NCBI GenBank assembly: GCA_009784565.1
Contig: WRBL01000029.1
Span: 1-33,082, forward strand
Source: Streptosporangiales bacterium
GTDB taxonomy: Bacteria > Actinomycetota > Actinomycetes > Streptosporangiales > Streptosporangiaceae
Direction of reading: 5' to 3'
Length of the DNA stretch: 33,082 nt
In this document: positions 8,101-14,127 of the stretch, in pieces
Position numbering within the stretch: position 1 is the stretch's first letter
How the letters are laid out: every line of letters begins with the position of its first letter
Made by a program: the position numbers and the translations under genes
Notes under the pieces: generated by a model
The model's input: the letters and a program-made list of their open reading frames with translations, nothing else
What the model was told of the DNA's origin: nothing
The model's database searches: none

Positions 8101-8792
8101 GTGCCGCCGATCAGCGACAGGAACCGGGCCCCGGCCGAGTACGACACCATCGACATCGCCGGGATCGGGGAGAAACCCGCGATCCGGTCCGGGCCGTAGG
8201 CCCGGGTCGTGTGCACGTGGGCGGCGGCGATCAGCTCGCTCGCCTCCTCCCAGGTGGAGCGGACCAGGCCGCCCTTGCCCCGGGCGCTGACGTACTTCTG
8301 CCGCTTGTCCGGGTCGTCCGTTATGGACTTCCAGGCCTCGACCGGGTCGCCCTCGTGCTCGTGCTTGGCCTCGCGCCACAGCTTCAGCAGCTCGCCCCGG
8401 ACGTAGGGGTAGCGGACCCGGCCGGGGGAGTAGGTGTACCAGGAGAACGACGCGCCCCGGGGGCAGCCCCGCGGCTCGTACTCCGGGGAGTCGGGGCCGG
8501 TCGACGGGTAGTCCGTCTGCTGCGTTTCCCAGGTGATGACGCCGTCCTTGACGTACACCTTCCACGAGCAGGACCCGGTGCAGTTCACCCCGTGGGTCGA
8601 GCGGACCTCTTTGTCGTGACGCCAGCGCTCCCGGTAGAACTCCTCGGCCCCGCGGCCTCCCGTGCGGTGCAGTTCCCGGAAATCCTGGCTCGGCACCCCC
8701 GGCGTGAAGAACTGCGCCTGCCGCAGCAGCTTCTCCACCGGATCTCCGGCGGGGAGCAACGGGGCCAGCAGTTCTTTATCGTGCCTGGTCAC
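5145..8792 (-). CDS. narG: Respiratory nitrate reductase alpha subunit, molybdenum catalytic subunit
   Basis: NarG reduces nitrate to nitrite at a bis-MGD molybdenum centre in the cytoplasm. Numbering from the upstream TTG (8817-8819), the FS0 cluster ligands are H76, C80, C84 and C119 (THGVNCTGSCSW, RGCPRGASFSW). The molybdenum ligand aspartate is D246 in LSFYDWYADMPIASPQ, equivalent to E. coli D222. The length of about 1,215-1,224 residues is normal, and there is no Tat signal, as expected for the cytoplasm-facing enzyme. I choose GTG 8790-8792 (MTRHDKELLAPLL) because a purine-rich AGGGGAAAGAGAG precedes it; the TTG would add nine residues (MIHRGKRDV) and has no such site. It is the first gene of narGHJI, divergent from narK. 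Confidence 0.96.
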   Translation of the reverse strand: MTRHDKELLAPLLPAGDPVEKLLRQAQFFTPGVPSQDFRELHRTGGRGAEEFYRERWRHDKEVRSTHGVNCTGSCSWKVYVKDGVITWETQQTDYPSTGPDSPEYEPRGCPRGASFSWYTYSPGRVRYPYVRGELLKLWREAKHEHEGDPVEAWKSITDDPDKRQKYVSARGKGGLVRSTWEEASELIAAAHVHTTRAYGPDRIAGFSPIPAMSMVSYSAGARFLSLIGGTILSFYDWYADMPIASPQVFGDQTDVPESGDWWNSAYLLVWGTNLPVTRTPDAHFMTEARYKGTKVVVVSPDYADHVKFADDWLPAAPGTDGALAMSMGHVVLTEFFRDRRVPYFENYVKTYTDAPFLVTLTERGDRYVPGRFLTQEGEPHRPVLLDNATGKLVTPNGTLGDRFSQAGLGKWNLDLKGIDPVLSLHGRHAESVEIDLPRFDQGPTEGGSSVRRGVPAIHVDGQLVTTVFDLLLAQYSVARDGLPGDWDDGYGTPAWQEPITGVPAVAAARVAREFARNAEQTGGRSMIAMGAGTNHWYHSDQVYRTFFTLIMLCGCQGVNGGGWAHYVGQEKVRPLAGFQQVGFALDWTRPPRHMAATSFFYLHTDQWRYETFGPGELASPLGAGRFADQSFADCVSKAARLGWSPSHPGFGRNPLDLSDEAERAGLTPPDYVASELRAGRLTFAADEPDDPANWPRVMTVWRANLLGSSGKGMEYFMRHLIGADDAVRAEESPDLNWRDEAPRGKLDLLTAIDFRMTSTCTYADVVLPAATWYEKHDLSSTDMHPFVHSFNPAIAPPWETRTDFDAFGSIARDFSRLAATHLGKRTDIVGVPLMHDTPDELAQPGGVVRDWAAGECEPVPGVTMPKLVTVERDYPAVAAKMAALGPLTEKLGTAVKGVNWKPAAAVEYLRRANGTIRGGVADGQPSLARDTHVAEAILALSGTTNGKVALQGWWELEKRTGVPLADLAVERAGDHITFADTQVQPRAVITSPEWSGSETGGRRYSPFTVNVERKKPWHTLTGRMHFFLDHDWIHELGEALPAYRPPLDYRRHMGDQGLNDGQPEVTVRYLTPHSKWSIHSEYADNLHMLRLFRGGPVIWMSPADAETIGVSDNDWIEAVNRNGVIACRAVVSHKMPRGTVYMYHAKDRHLMTPKSEVSGWHGGGDNSLTRVVIKPSHLIGGYAQFSYAFNYYGPTGNQRDEIAVIRRRSQEVEF

Positions 8793-8818
8793 GACATCTC
8801 TCTTTCCCCTGTGTATCA

Positions 8819-8866
8819 ATGAGTAACTGATTGGGAACTCTAGGTGGCGTGACGCATGTTACTCAT
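8819..8866. promoter_or_regulatory. 9-bp perfect inverted repeat in the narG/narK divergence
   Basis: ATGAGTAAC at 8819-8827 and its exact reverse complement GTTACTCAT at 8858-8866 are separated by 30 bases, 39 bp centre to centre. They lie in the short AT-richer region between the divergent narG and narK genes. The core TACTCAT fits the E. coli NarL heptamer consensus TACYYMT on both arms, but the arms diverge instead of facing each other at 2-bp spacing. The right arm would lie just inside narK if its GTG at 8849 is the start. A shared operator controlling both directions is plausible; the binding protein is unknown. Confidence 0.5.
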
Positions 8867-10087
8867 AGCAAAACTGAGACTCCTGCGCGGGTGTCCGGGG
8901 CGCAGCCCTGGACGATGCTGGTCATGGCGACGATCGGGTTCGCGGTCAGCTTCTGGGCCTGGGCTCTGCTGTCCCCGCTGGGCCCCCGGTTCGCCGACAT
9001 CCTGCACCTGTCATCGTTCAGCCAGGCCCTCGTGGTGGCGGTCCCCGTGATCGTAGGGTCGCTGGGCCGGATCCCGGTCGGCGCCCTGACCGACCGGTTC
9101 GGCGGCCGGGTCATGATGCCGCTGGTCTGCCTGGCCACCATTGTCCCCGTGCTCTACCTCGGCCTGTCCGGAAGAACGTCCCTGCCCGGCCTGCTGGTCG
9201 GCGGCTTCTTCCTCGGCCTCGGCGGCACGTCGTTCGCGGTCGGGGTGCCGTTCGTGAACGCCTGGTTCCCGCCGGACCGCCGGGGGCTCGCCATCGGCAT
9301 CTTCGGCATGGGCATGGGCGGTACCGCGATCGCCGCGCTGACCACGGTCCGGCTGGTGAACGCGAACGGCATGGCGTCGCCGTTCGTCATCACCGCGATC
9401 GTGCTGGCGGTTTACTCCGTGATCGCGTATTTCGTGATGCGCGACGCTCCGGGCCGGGTCGTGCCGTCCGACTCCGTCGCCACCCGGCTCGTCTCCACGT
9501 GCAAGCTGAAGGTCACCTGGCAGGCGGCCGCGCTGTACGCGGTGGCGTTCGGCGGGTACGTCGCGTTCTCCGTGTACCTGCCAACCGACCTGCGCAACGC
9601 CTACCGCCTCGGGCAGGGCGACGCCTCCAACCGCATGGCCGGGTTCGTGCTGCTCGCCGTCATCATGCGGCCGGTCGGCGGCTGGCTGGCCGATCGCCTT
9701 GGCCCGGCCCGGATCCTGGCCGTCAGCCTCGCCGTCGCGATCATCGGTGCGATCATCGAATCGTTCACCCCGTCCCTGAACCCGGTCGGGACGATCGCGT
9801 TCCTCCTCATGGCCGCGGCCCTCGGCGCCGGCTCCGGCGCGGTGTTCTCCCTGGTCGCCAAGGTCGCCCCGGCCACGGCGGTGGGCTCGGTCACCGGCGT
9901 CGTCGGCGCAGCCGGGGGACTGGGCGGCTTCATTCCGCCGCTGATCATGGGGTACGTGTACGGTCAGTTCCACACCTACCGCGCCGGCATGCTCGCCCTC
10001 GCGTTCATCGCGGCCCTGGCGCTCGTGCTGACCCTCACGGCGGTCCGCCGCGGGCTCACGCACCTGCAACGCCATTACGTCAGCTGA
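8849..10087 (+). CDS. narK: Nitrate/nitrite transporter, MFS family (NarK)
   Basis: An integral membrane carrier of about 412 residues with 12 predicted hydrophobic segments, responsible for nitrate uptake and/or nitrite export. The NNP-family nitrate signatures are present: FAVSFWAWALLSPLGPRF at the first helix, GRIPVGALTDRFGGR between helices 2 and 3, the glycine-rich GGFFLGLGGTSFAVGVPFVN and AWFPPDRRGLAIGIFGMGMGG, and the second-half GRxxG-like motif (MRPVGGWLADRLGP). GTG 8849-8851 is a reasonable start (MTHVTHSKTETPARVSG), with AGGTGG directly ahead though very close; TTG 8831 and GTG 8891 are alternatives. Divergent transcription from narG couples transport to the reductase. It has a single transporter domain and no fused second NarK. 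Confidence 0.93.
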   Translation: MTHVTHSKTETPARVSGAQPWTMLVMATIGFAVSFWAWALLSPLGPRFADILHLSSFSQALVVAVPVIVGSLGRIPVGALTDRFGGRVMMPLVCLATIVPVLYLGLSGRTSLPGLLVGGFFLGLGGTSFAVGVPFVNAWFPPDRRGLAIGIFGMGMGGTAIAALTTVRLVNANGMASPFVITAIVLAVYSVIAYFVMRDAPGRVVPSDSVATRLVSTCKLKVTWQAAALYAVAFGGYVAFSVYLPTDLRNAYRLGQGDASNRMAGFVLLAVIMRPVGGWLADRLGPARILAVSLAVAIIGAIIESFTPSLNPVGTIAFLLMAAALGAGSGAVFSLVAKVAPATAVGSVTGVVGAAGGLGGFIPPLIMGYVYGQFHTYRAGMLALAFIAALALVLTLTAVRRGLTHLQRHYVS

Positions 10088-10106
10088 CCGATGACTTCTG
10101 CCGCCG

Positions 10107-10129
10107 GCTGTCACATGCTGTGTGACGGC
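10107..10129 (+). terminator. Hairpin after narK
   Basis: A 9-bp stem with one G-T pair (GCTGTCACA against TGTGACGGC) and a 5-base loop lies 20 bases after the narK stop. It has no T-run. It probably ends or attenuates the narK transcript before the next gene on the same strand. Confidence 0.4.
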
Positions 10130-10185
10130 GGAATCCGGGGGGCTCGGAGCGCCGCCCCGTTCAAGAGAGCAGAACTCAAGCCGTG

Positions 10186-11103
10186 ATGCACACGCAATCC
10201 GGCGCGGCCATCTTCGCGGCCTGCCGGCAACTGTTCCGCTGCCACCCGCTGGCGGTCACCCAGCCGCCGGCCGGGAGCGGCCGCCTCGCGACGATGGTGC
10301 TGCGGCACCGCACCGCGGGCTTCTTCGTCCTCACCCGGCCCCGGGACGACCTGTTCGTGCTCCGCTCGTGGCAGGACTGTGGCGGCGCCGACGGCGTCGA
10401 GCAGGAAATCCAGCACGGCAAGCCGGTCACGGACCTGGTCCGCCAGGTCATCATGGGCTGCCTGCCGGTGCCCCGCCACGGCTCCCTGCTGGGCTGGGTC
10501 ACCTCCCACCAGGTGACCGCGCTGCTCGCCGTGCGCAGCCTGCCCCCGTCGGAGTACCAGGTCCAGGCCCAGGACACCCTCGGCTCGCTGCGCGGATCCA
10601 CGGTCGGGGAGGCCTCGACCTCCACCAGCCGGCCGGCGGGCTCGGCCGGCCACCCCGCGGGTACCGCCGCCGGCGCCGCGCCCGGGGCCGTGCCCGTTCC
10701 CCGGCCGGCCCGGCGGGTCCGCTGCTCGGCCGGGCCGGAAGTGCGGGTGCTGCCCCTGGAGGGCACGACCAAGGACTGGCACTGGCCCTCGTTCACGGTC
10801 AGCCCGCTGGACGACTGGCGGTTCTGGGAGCACGTCGAGTGGGGCGAACTGGTCGACGTCATGCCCCTGCTGTCCGCCTCGCCCGGCCGCGCCTTCTGGG
10901 TTCCTTCCCTGGACGGCCGCCCCACCGGCCACGTGGTGCTCACCGACAACATCCGCATCGACCAGTACTGGATCCCCAAGGGCGTGTACTACGACCACTG
11001 GATCCAGCGCGAAGGTATCGAAGCCCCGCCCGCCGAGGACCTGGTCGCCCTGCCCCACGCCGTCGACCTGGCCAAGTCCGGCCTCTGGCCCCGCCGCCCC
11101 TGA
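10186..11103 (+). CDS. Unrecognised protein downstream of narK
   Basis: A protein of 305 residues from ATG 10186 (a GTG directly before it is the alternative). I do not recognise a family. Three parts can be seen. Residues 1-135 form a mixed domain with several cysteines (AACRQLFRCHPL, WQDCGGADG) and a VLRHRTAGFFVLTRPRDDLFVLRSW strand pair. About residues 138-185 form a low-complexity Ser/Thr/Gly/Ala/Pro linker. Residues about 190-305 form a Trp- and Tyr-rich domain (TTKDWHWPSFTVSPLDDW, FWEHVEWGEL, QYWIPKGVYYDHWIQREG). It has no signal peptide or membrane segments. It sits 98 bases after narK in the same orientation with a hairpin between, so a nar-related role is only a guess from position. 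Confidence 0.65.
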   Translation: MHTQSGAAIFAACRQLFRCHPLAVTQPPAGSGRLATMVLRHRTAGFFVLTRPRDDLFVLRSWQDCGGADGVEQEIQHGKPVTDLVRQVIMGCLPVPRHGSLLGWVTSHQVTALLAVRSLPPSEYQVQAQDTLGSLRGSTVGEASTSTSRPAGSAGHPAGTAAGAAPGAVPVPRPARRVRCSAGPEVRVLPLEGTTKDWHWPSFTVSPLDDWRFWEHVEWGELVDVMPLLSASPGRAFWVPSLDGRPTGHVVLTDNIRIDQYWIPKGVYYDHWIQREGIEAPPAEDLVALPHAVDLAKSGLWPRRP

Positions 11104-11175
11104 CCGCCGGTGGCCGGCCCCGCGACACCAGGACGAACGTCACCGGGCCCGGCCCGTACGTGGGATGCTGGGAGC

Positions 11176-11877
11176 ATGGGTGAACAGGTGCCGACTGTGC
11201 TGATTCCTGGGCTGATGTGCTCTCCTCGTCTCTACGCCGAACAGCTTCCCGCGCTGTGGCGGTTCGGGCCGGTCACGGTGGCCGGCCATCGCGGCGCTGA
11301 CAGCGTCAAGGAAATCGCGGGCCAGATCCTGGCCGCGGCACCGCCGAAGTTCTCGCTGGCCGGGCTGTCGATGGGCGGGTACGTGGCCCTGGAGATCATG
11401 CGGCAGGCCGCCGACCGGGTGGCGCGGCTCGCCCTGGTCGACACGTCGGCGCGGCCGGACACGCCCGACAAGACGGCGGGCCGCCGCGACCAGATGGCGC
11501 TGGCCGAAGCCGGCCGGCTCGGAGAGGTGACCGACATCCTCTACCCGCGCTGGGTGGGGCCCGCGCGGCGCGACGATCCCGAACTGCGGTGGACGGTCCG
11601 GCAGATGGCCGACGAGACCGGCCCGGAGGCGTTCGTCCGCCAGCAGACCGCGATCATGAATCGCCCCGACTCCCGCCCCGGCCTGAGCGCGATCGACTGC
11701 CAGACGCTGGTCGTGGCCGGGGTCGACGACGAGGTCACGCCCCTGGACTGCTCGGAGGAGATCGCGAACGGGATCCCGTCCGCGCGGCTGCTGGTGATTC
11801 CGGACTGCGGACACCTGTCCACGCTGGAACAGCCGAAGATCCTCACCACGGCGCTGACGGCCTGGCTCAGCCAGTAG
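11176..11877 (+). CDS. Alpha/beta-fold hydrolase
   Basis: A cytosolic serine hydrolase of 233 residues starting at ATG 11176 (MGEQVPTVLIPGLMCSP). The nucleophile elbow is GLSMGGY, with the serine at about residue 72. The acidic residue is probably the aspartate in VVAGVDDEVTPLD, and the catalytic histidine is in CGHLSTLEQP near the C-terminus. The VLIPGLMCSPRLY strand-loop at the start provides the oxyanion hole. The size and the absence of a long lid fit small esterase-like or aminoacrylate/ketoester-hydrolase-like members; the substrate cannot be told from sequence. GGGAG lies close upstream of the ATG; the frame also extends to a GTG at 11110, which I reject because the added residues are compositionally like noncoding DNA. 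Confidence 0.85.
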   Translation: MGEQVPTVLIPGLMCSPRLYAEQLPALWRFGPVTVAGHRGADSVKEIAGQILAAAPPKFSLAGLSMGGYVALEIMRQAADRVARLALVDTSARPDTPDKTAGRRDQMALAEAGRLGEVTDILYPRWVGPARRDDPELRWTVRQMADETGPEAFVRQQTAIMNRPDSRPGLSAIDCQTLVVAGVDDEVTPLDCSEEIANGIPSARLLVIPDCGHLSTLEQPKILTTALTAWLSQ

Positions 11878-11932
11878 CGCCGTCGTCCAGGGGGAGGGGC
11901 CGGCGGGGCACGGGCGTGGAATGGACGATGGA

Positions 11933-11946
11933 CGTGGTTCACCACG
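11933..11946. terminator. Short hairpin between convergent genes
   Basis: A perfect 5-bp stem, CGTGG and CCACG, with a TTCA loop. It lies between the hydrolase stop (11877) and the VOC gene stop (11962), where both transcripts must end. Without a T-run the support is mostly positional. Confidence 0.3.
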
Positions 11947-11961
11947 ACGCCGCGAAACCGC

Positions 11962-12378
11962 CTACGCTGAATGACGCTGAAGCGGGGTCCGGTCCCCGAC
12001 GGACCAGCGGTGCCCGAACGGGTCGGTGAAGCCGCCCTGCTGGTGCGTTCCCCACGGCGCGTCGTGGCCGGTGAGCTGCTCAACGTCCGTGGCGCCGGCC
12101 TGGGTCGCCTGGTCGATGAGCTCGCCGGGATCGTCGACGAAGACCTCGATCCGCGTCGTGGTCATGCTCGCCTCGATCGGGCTGGACTCGGTCATCCGGC
12201 CGGGGACGGACTCGTGGAGCATGAACGGCGCGCCGCGCAACTCCAGCCCGGCGACGCTGCCCAGGTTCCACAGCTCGGCGGCACCGAGGGCCTTCTTGTA
12301 CCAGCTCACGGCGTCCGGCGTGTCGGGGACGATCAGCATCACCGACAAGGACGCGCGATCGGTCTGGGTCGCTGTCAT
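11962..12378 (-). CDS. VOC (glyoxalase/PhnB-like) superfamily protein
   Basis: A 138-residue protein of the vicinal-oxygen-chelate fold, starting at ATG 12376-12378 with GAGGTG seven bases ahead. The two beta-alpha-beta-beta-beta modules are visible: SLSVMLIVPDTPDAVSWYKKALGAAELW at the start, then TRIEVFVDDPGELIDQATQAGAT, and a GGFTDPFGHRWSVGDR end that is typical of PhnB/YdeO-like members. Such proteins include glyoxalases, dioxygenases and antibiotic-binding resistance proteins. The metal-ligand residues of glyoxalase I are not obvious here, so a non-enzymatic or unknown activity is likely. It stands next to, and in the same direction as, an AraC regulator gene (12445-13242) 66 bases upstream, so the two may share a transcript. 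Confidence 0.85.
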   Translation of the reverse strand: MTATQTDRASLSVMLIVPDTPDAVSWYKKALGAAELWNLGSVAGLELRGAPFMLHESVPGRMTESSPIEASMTTTRIEVFVDDPGELIDQATQAGATDVEQLTGHDAPWGTHQQGGFTDPFGHRWSVGDRTPLQRHSA

Positions 12379-12444
12379 GGCCTGCACCTCGCTCGGTGTC
12401 TCGCGGACCAGGATCTCCAGTATTCACCCGGAGCCGCCCCGGCG

Positions 12445-13242
12445 TCAGGAGGCTGCCTGGTACACGCCCGGGGTGATGCCGTAGATGCGGCGGAACCAGC
12501 GGGTGAGGTGGGCCTGGTCGGCGAAGCCGGCGTCAGCGGCCGCGACGGCGGGGGAGAGGCCGGAAGCCAGGAGCCGCCGGGCGGTGCGGAGGCGGAGCAG
12601 GCGCTGGTAGTCGCTCGGCGGCATCCCGTAGACCGTGCTGAACGCCCGGTACGCCGCGTACCGGGTACACCCGGCGGCCACGCCCAGGTCATCCAGGGAC
12701 ACGTCGTCGCCGGCGTCGTGGATGAACGATCTCACGCGCGCGGCGATCTCGCGGGTCGCGGCCCGTCCGGTGCCGGGCAGGCCGGGAGGGCCGGACGACG
12801 ACACGCGTGACAGGGTCCGGGCCGCGTCGGTGAGCCGCTCGGACCGGACCAGTTCCGGCGCCCCGCCGGTGAGCGCCGCGTGCAGGCGCAGCAGGGCGCG
12901 CGCCGCGTCCGGGTCATCGATCACCGGGTCGCGGAACAGCGGCAGCGGACTGTCGGCGAGATCCGCGAAGTACTCCGGCCAGATATGGACGATCCGGTAG
13001 GTGAACCCGTCCTCGCTGCCGGCGTGGCCGTCGTGGGGGTCGTCCGGGTTGAACGCCATGACGAGGCCGGGATTGCTCACATGCTGGGCCCGCCGGCAGC
13101 GGAACGCCTGCGCGCCGGCCTCGGTCACGCCGAAGGAGTAGGTCTCGTGGCTGTGCCGGTGGTAGACGTGCTCGCTGAAGTGCGCGTGCATCGCCTCGAC
13201 CGGGACGGAGGAGGCACGCCAGTACCGGGCCCAATCTGGCAT
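12445..13242 (-). CDS. AraC family transcriptional regulator
   Basis: A 265-residue regulator. The N-terminal cupin (AraC-binding) domain starts MPDWARYWRASSVPVEAMHAHF and contains HVYHRHSHETYSFGV, AFNPDDPHDGHAG and YRIVHIWPEYF. The C-terminal double helix-turn-helix includes VSLDDLGVAAGCTRYAAYRAF and LSPAVAAADAGFADQAHLTRWF, then RRIYGITPGVYQ. This N-terminal pattern belongs to the AraC subgroup that commonly sits beside small DUF2000 or exporter genes. The ATG (13240-13242) overlaps on the opposite strand with a possible ATG of the DUF2000 gene. The frame is open further upstream to 13425, but that sequence is the mirror of the DUF2000 gene and not conserved regulator sequence. It probably controls the divergent DUF2000 gene, itself, and perhaps the VOC gene. 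Confidence 0.88.
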   Translation of the reverse strand: MPDWARYWRASSVPVEAMHAHFSEHVYHRHSHETYSFGVTEAGAQAFRCRRAQHVSNPGLVMAFNPDDPHDGHAGSEDGFTYRIVHIWPEYFADLADSPLPLFRDPVIDDPDAARALLRLHAALTGGAPELVRSERLTDAARTLSRVSSSGPPGLPGTGRAATREIAARVRSFIHDAGDDVSLDDLGVAAGCTRYAAYRAFSTVYGMPPSDYQRLLRLRTARRLLASGLSPAVAAADAGFADQAHLTRWFRRIYGITPGVYQAAS

Positions 13243-13303
13243 GGGCACCATTATCGCTCCTGCGTTCAAGACCCGGGCGGGAATCGCCGCCAAGCTGCTC
13301 GCC

Positions 13304-13714
13304 ATGGGTTTCGACACGAAGATCGTCATCGGGGTGCGGGAAGACCTGGCCGCGTGGCAGAAGCTGAACGTGACCGCCTTCCTGGCCAGCGGGGTCGCGG
13401 CGTCCGCGCCCGAGGCGATCGGCAAGCCGTACGAGGACGGGGACGGGAACGCCTACCTGGCGTTGCTGGGACAGCCGGTGGTCGTATACGCGGCGACCGG
13501 GGAGCAATTGTCGGCCGTGCACGGCAAGCTCCTCGGCCGGGACATGCCGATGGCCGTCTACACCGAGGAGATGTTCTCCACCGGCAATGACGACGACAAC
13601 CGGGCCGTCGTCCGGGAGTCGCCCGCCGCCAGCCTGAACCTGGCCGGCCTCGCCGTCCGCGGGCCGAAGAACCCGGTCGGCAAGATCTTCAAGGGGCTGT
13701 CCTTGCATCCGTGA
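13304..13714 (+). CDS. DUF2000 family protein
   Basis: A small soluble protein of 136 residues from ATG 13304 (MGFDTKIVIGVREDLAAWQKLNVTAF). The family pattern is clear: a TKIVIGVREDL strand, WQKLNVTAFLASG, a central AYLALLGQPVVVYA strand, then MAVYTEEMFSTGNDDDNRAVV and a terminal GKIFKGLSLHP. DUF2000 proteins resemble peptidyl-tRNA-hydrolase-type folds, but no activity is established. An upstream ATG at 13241 is in frame. I favour 13304 because family homology begins there and because the 13241 start would overlap the start codon of the divergent AraC gene, leaving no room for promoters. The AraC/DUF2000 pairing suggests direct regulation by that AraC protein. Confidence 0.82.
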   Translation: MGFDTKIVIGVREDLAAWQKLNVTAFLASGVAASAPEAIGKPYEDGDGNAYLALLGQPVVVYAATGEQLSAVHGKLLGRDMPMAVYTEEMFSTGNDDDNRAVVRESPAASLNLAGLAVRGPKNPVGKIFKGLSLHP

Positions 13715-13721
13715 GGTGAAT

Positions 13722-13742
13722 CCCCTTCAGCGGCCGGAGGGG
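13722..13742. terminator. Hairpin between convergent DUF2000 and MazG-like genes
   Basis: A 5-bp stem, CCCCT and AGGGG, with an 11-base loop, placed in the 35-base gap between two convergent stop codons. The support is mainly positional. Confidence 0.3.
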
Positions 13743-13749
13743 GGCGAGG

Positions 13750-14058
13750 TCAGCGGCCCTGGTCGCGGTGCCAGCCGCGGAAGCGGCGGAGCTTCTCGTC
13801 GCGCCGCCGGGCGATCCGGGCGGAGTCCAGGGCGTTCTGGTCGATGACGAACGCGATGGCGGCCGACAGGTCGGAGAGTTCGTCCTCAAGCCGGGACCGC
13901 AGGTCCGTGCCGTCCCAGTGCGCGGGCCGGCCGCCGGTGGCGATCAGCTTCCCGGCGACCTGGGCGACCTCGCCGAGTTCCTCGACCAGCTTGGAGACGC
14001 CGGGCCAGGTCCGGGAGCCGATGGCGAAGCCGGTTTCCGTGGTGTCCATGCTGTTCAT
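13750..14058 (-). CDS. MazG-like nucleotide pyrophosphohydrolase domain protein
   Basis: A 102-residue all-alpha protein from ATG 14056-14058, with a second ATG three codons in. It carries the MazG-type metal-binding pattern: E26, E27 and E30 in KLVEELGEVAQVAGKL, followed by E60 and D63 in LEDELSDLSAAIAFVIDQN (an EExxE...ExxD arrangement). Enzymes with this motif hydrolyse (d)NTPs to (d)NMP and pyrophosphate, often for removal of damaged nucleotides. The C-terminus is basic (RIARRRDEKLRRFRGWHRDQ). It is a single-domain protein, about the size of small MazG-like proteins and half that of full MazG. It is transcribed divergently from the DUF2786 gene, whose ATG lies 69 bases away. Confidence 0.75.
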   Translation of the reverse strand: MNSMDTTETGFAIGSRTWPGVSKLVEELGEVAQVAGKLIATGGRPAHWDGTDLRSRLEDELSDLSAAIAFVIDQNALDSARIARRRDEKLRRFRGWHRDQGR

Positions 14059-14127
14059 CTTCGCCGGCGGCCCGGGAAGCCGCCGGCGACTGGCAGACTG
14101 GTCCCGGCGGTGAAAGGGGTCGAGTTC

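Noticed and set aside
5259-8822. Very long open frame on the plus strand opposite narG
   Set aside because: It is the complement of a strongly conserved gene. The translation is rich in Arg, Gly, Val and Pro with no known pattern, as expected of the antisense frame of GC-rich DNA.
8811-8835. FNR/CRP-like box (TTGAT and ATCAA fragments) ahead of narG
   Set aside because: Only single half-sites are present; no TTGAT-N4-ATCAA dyad can be formed.
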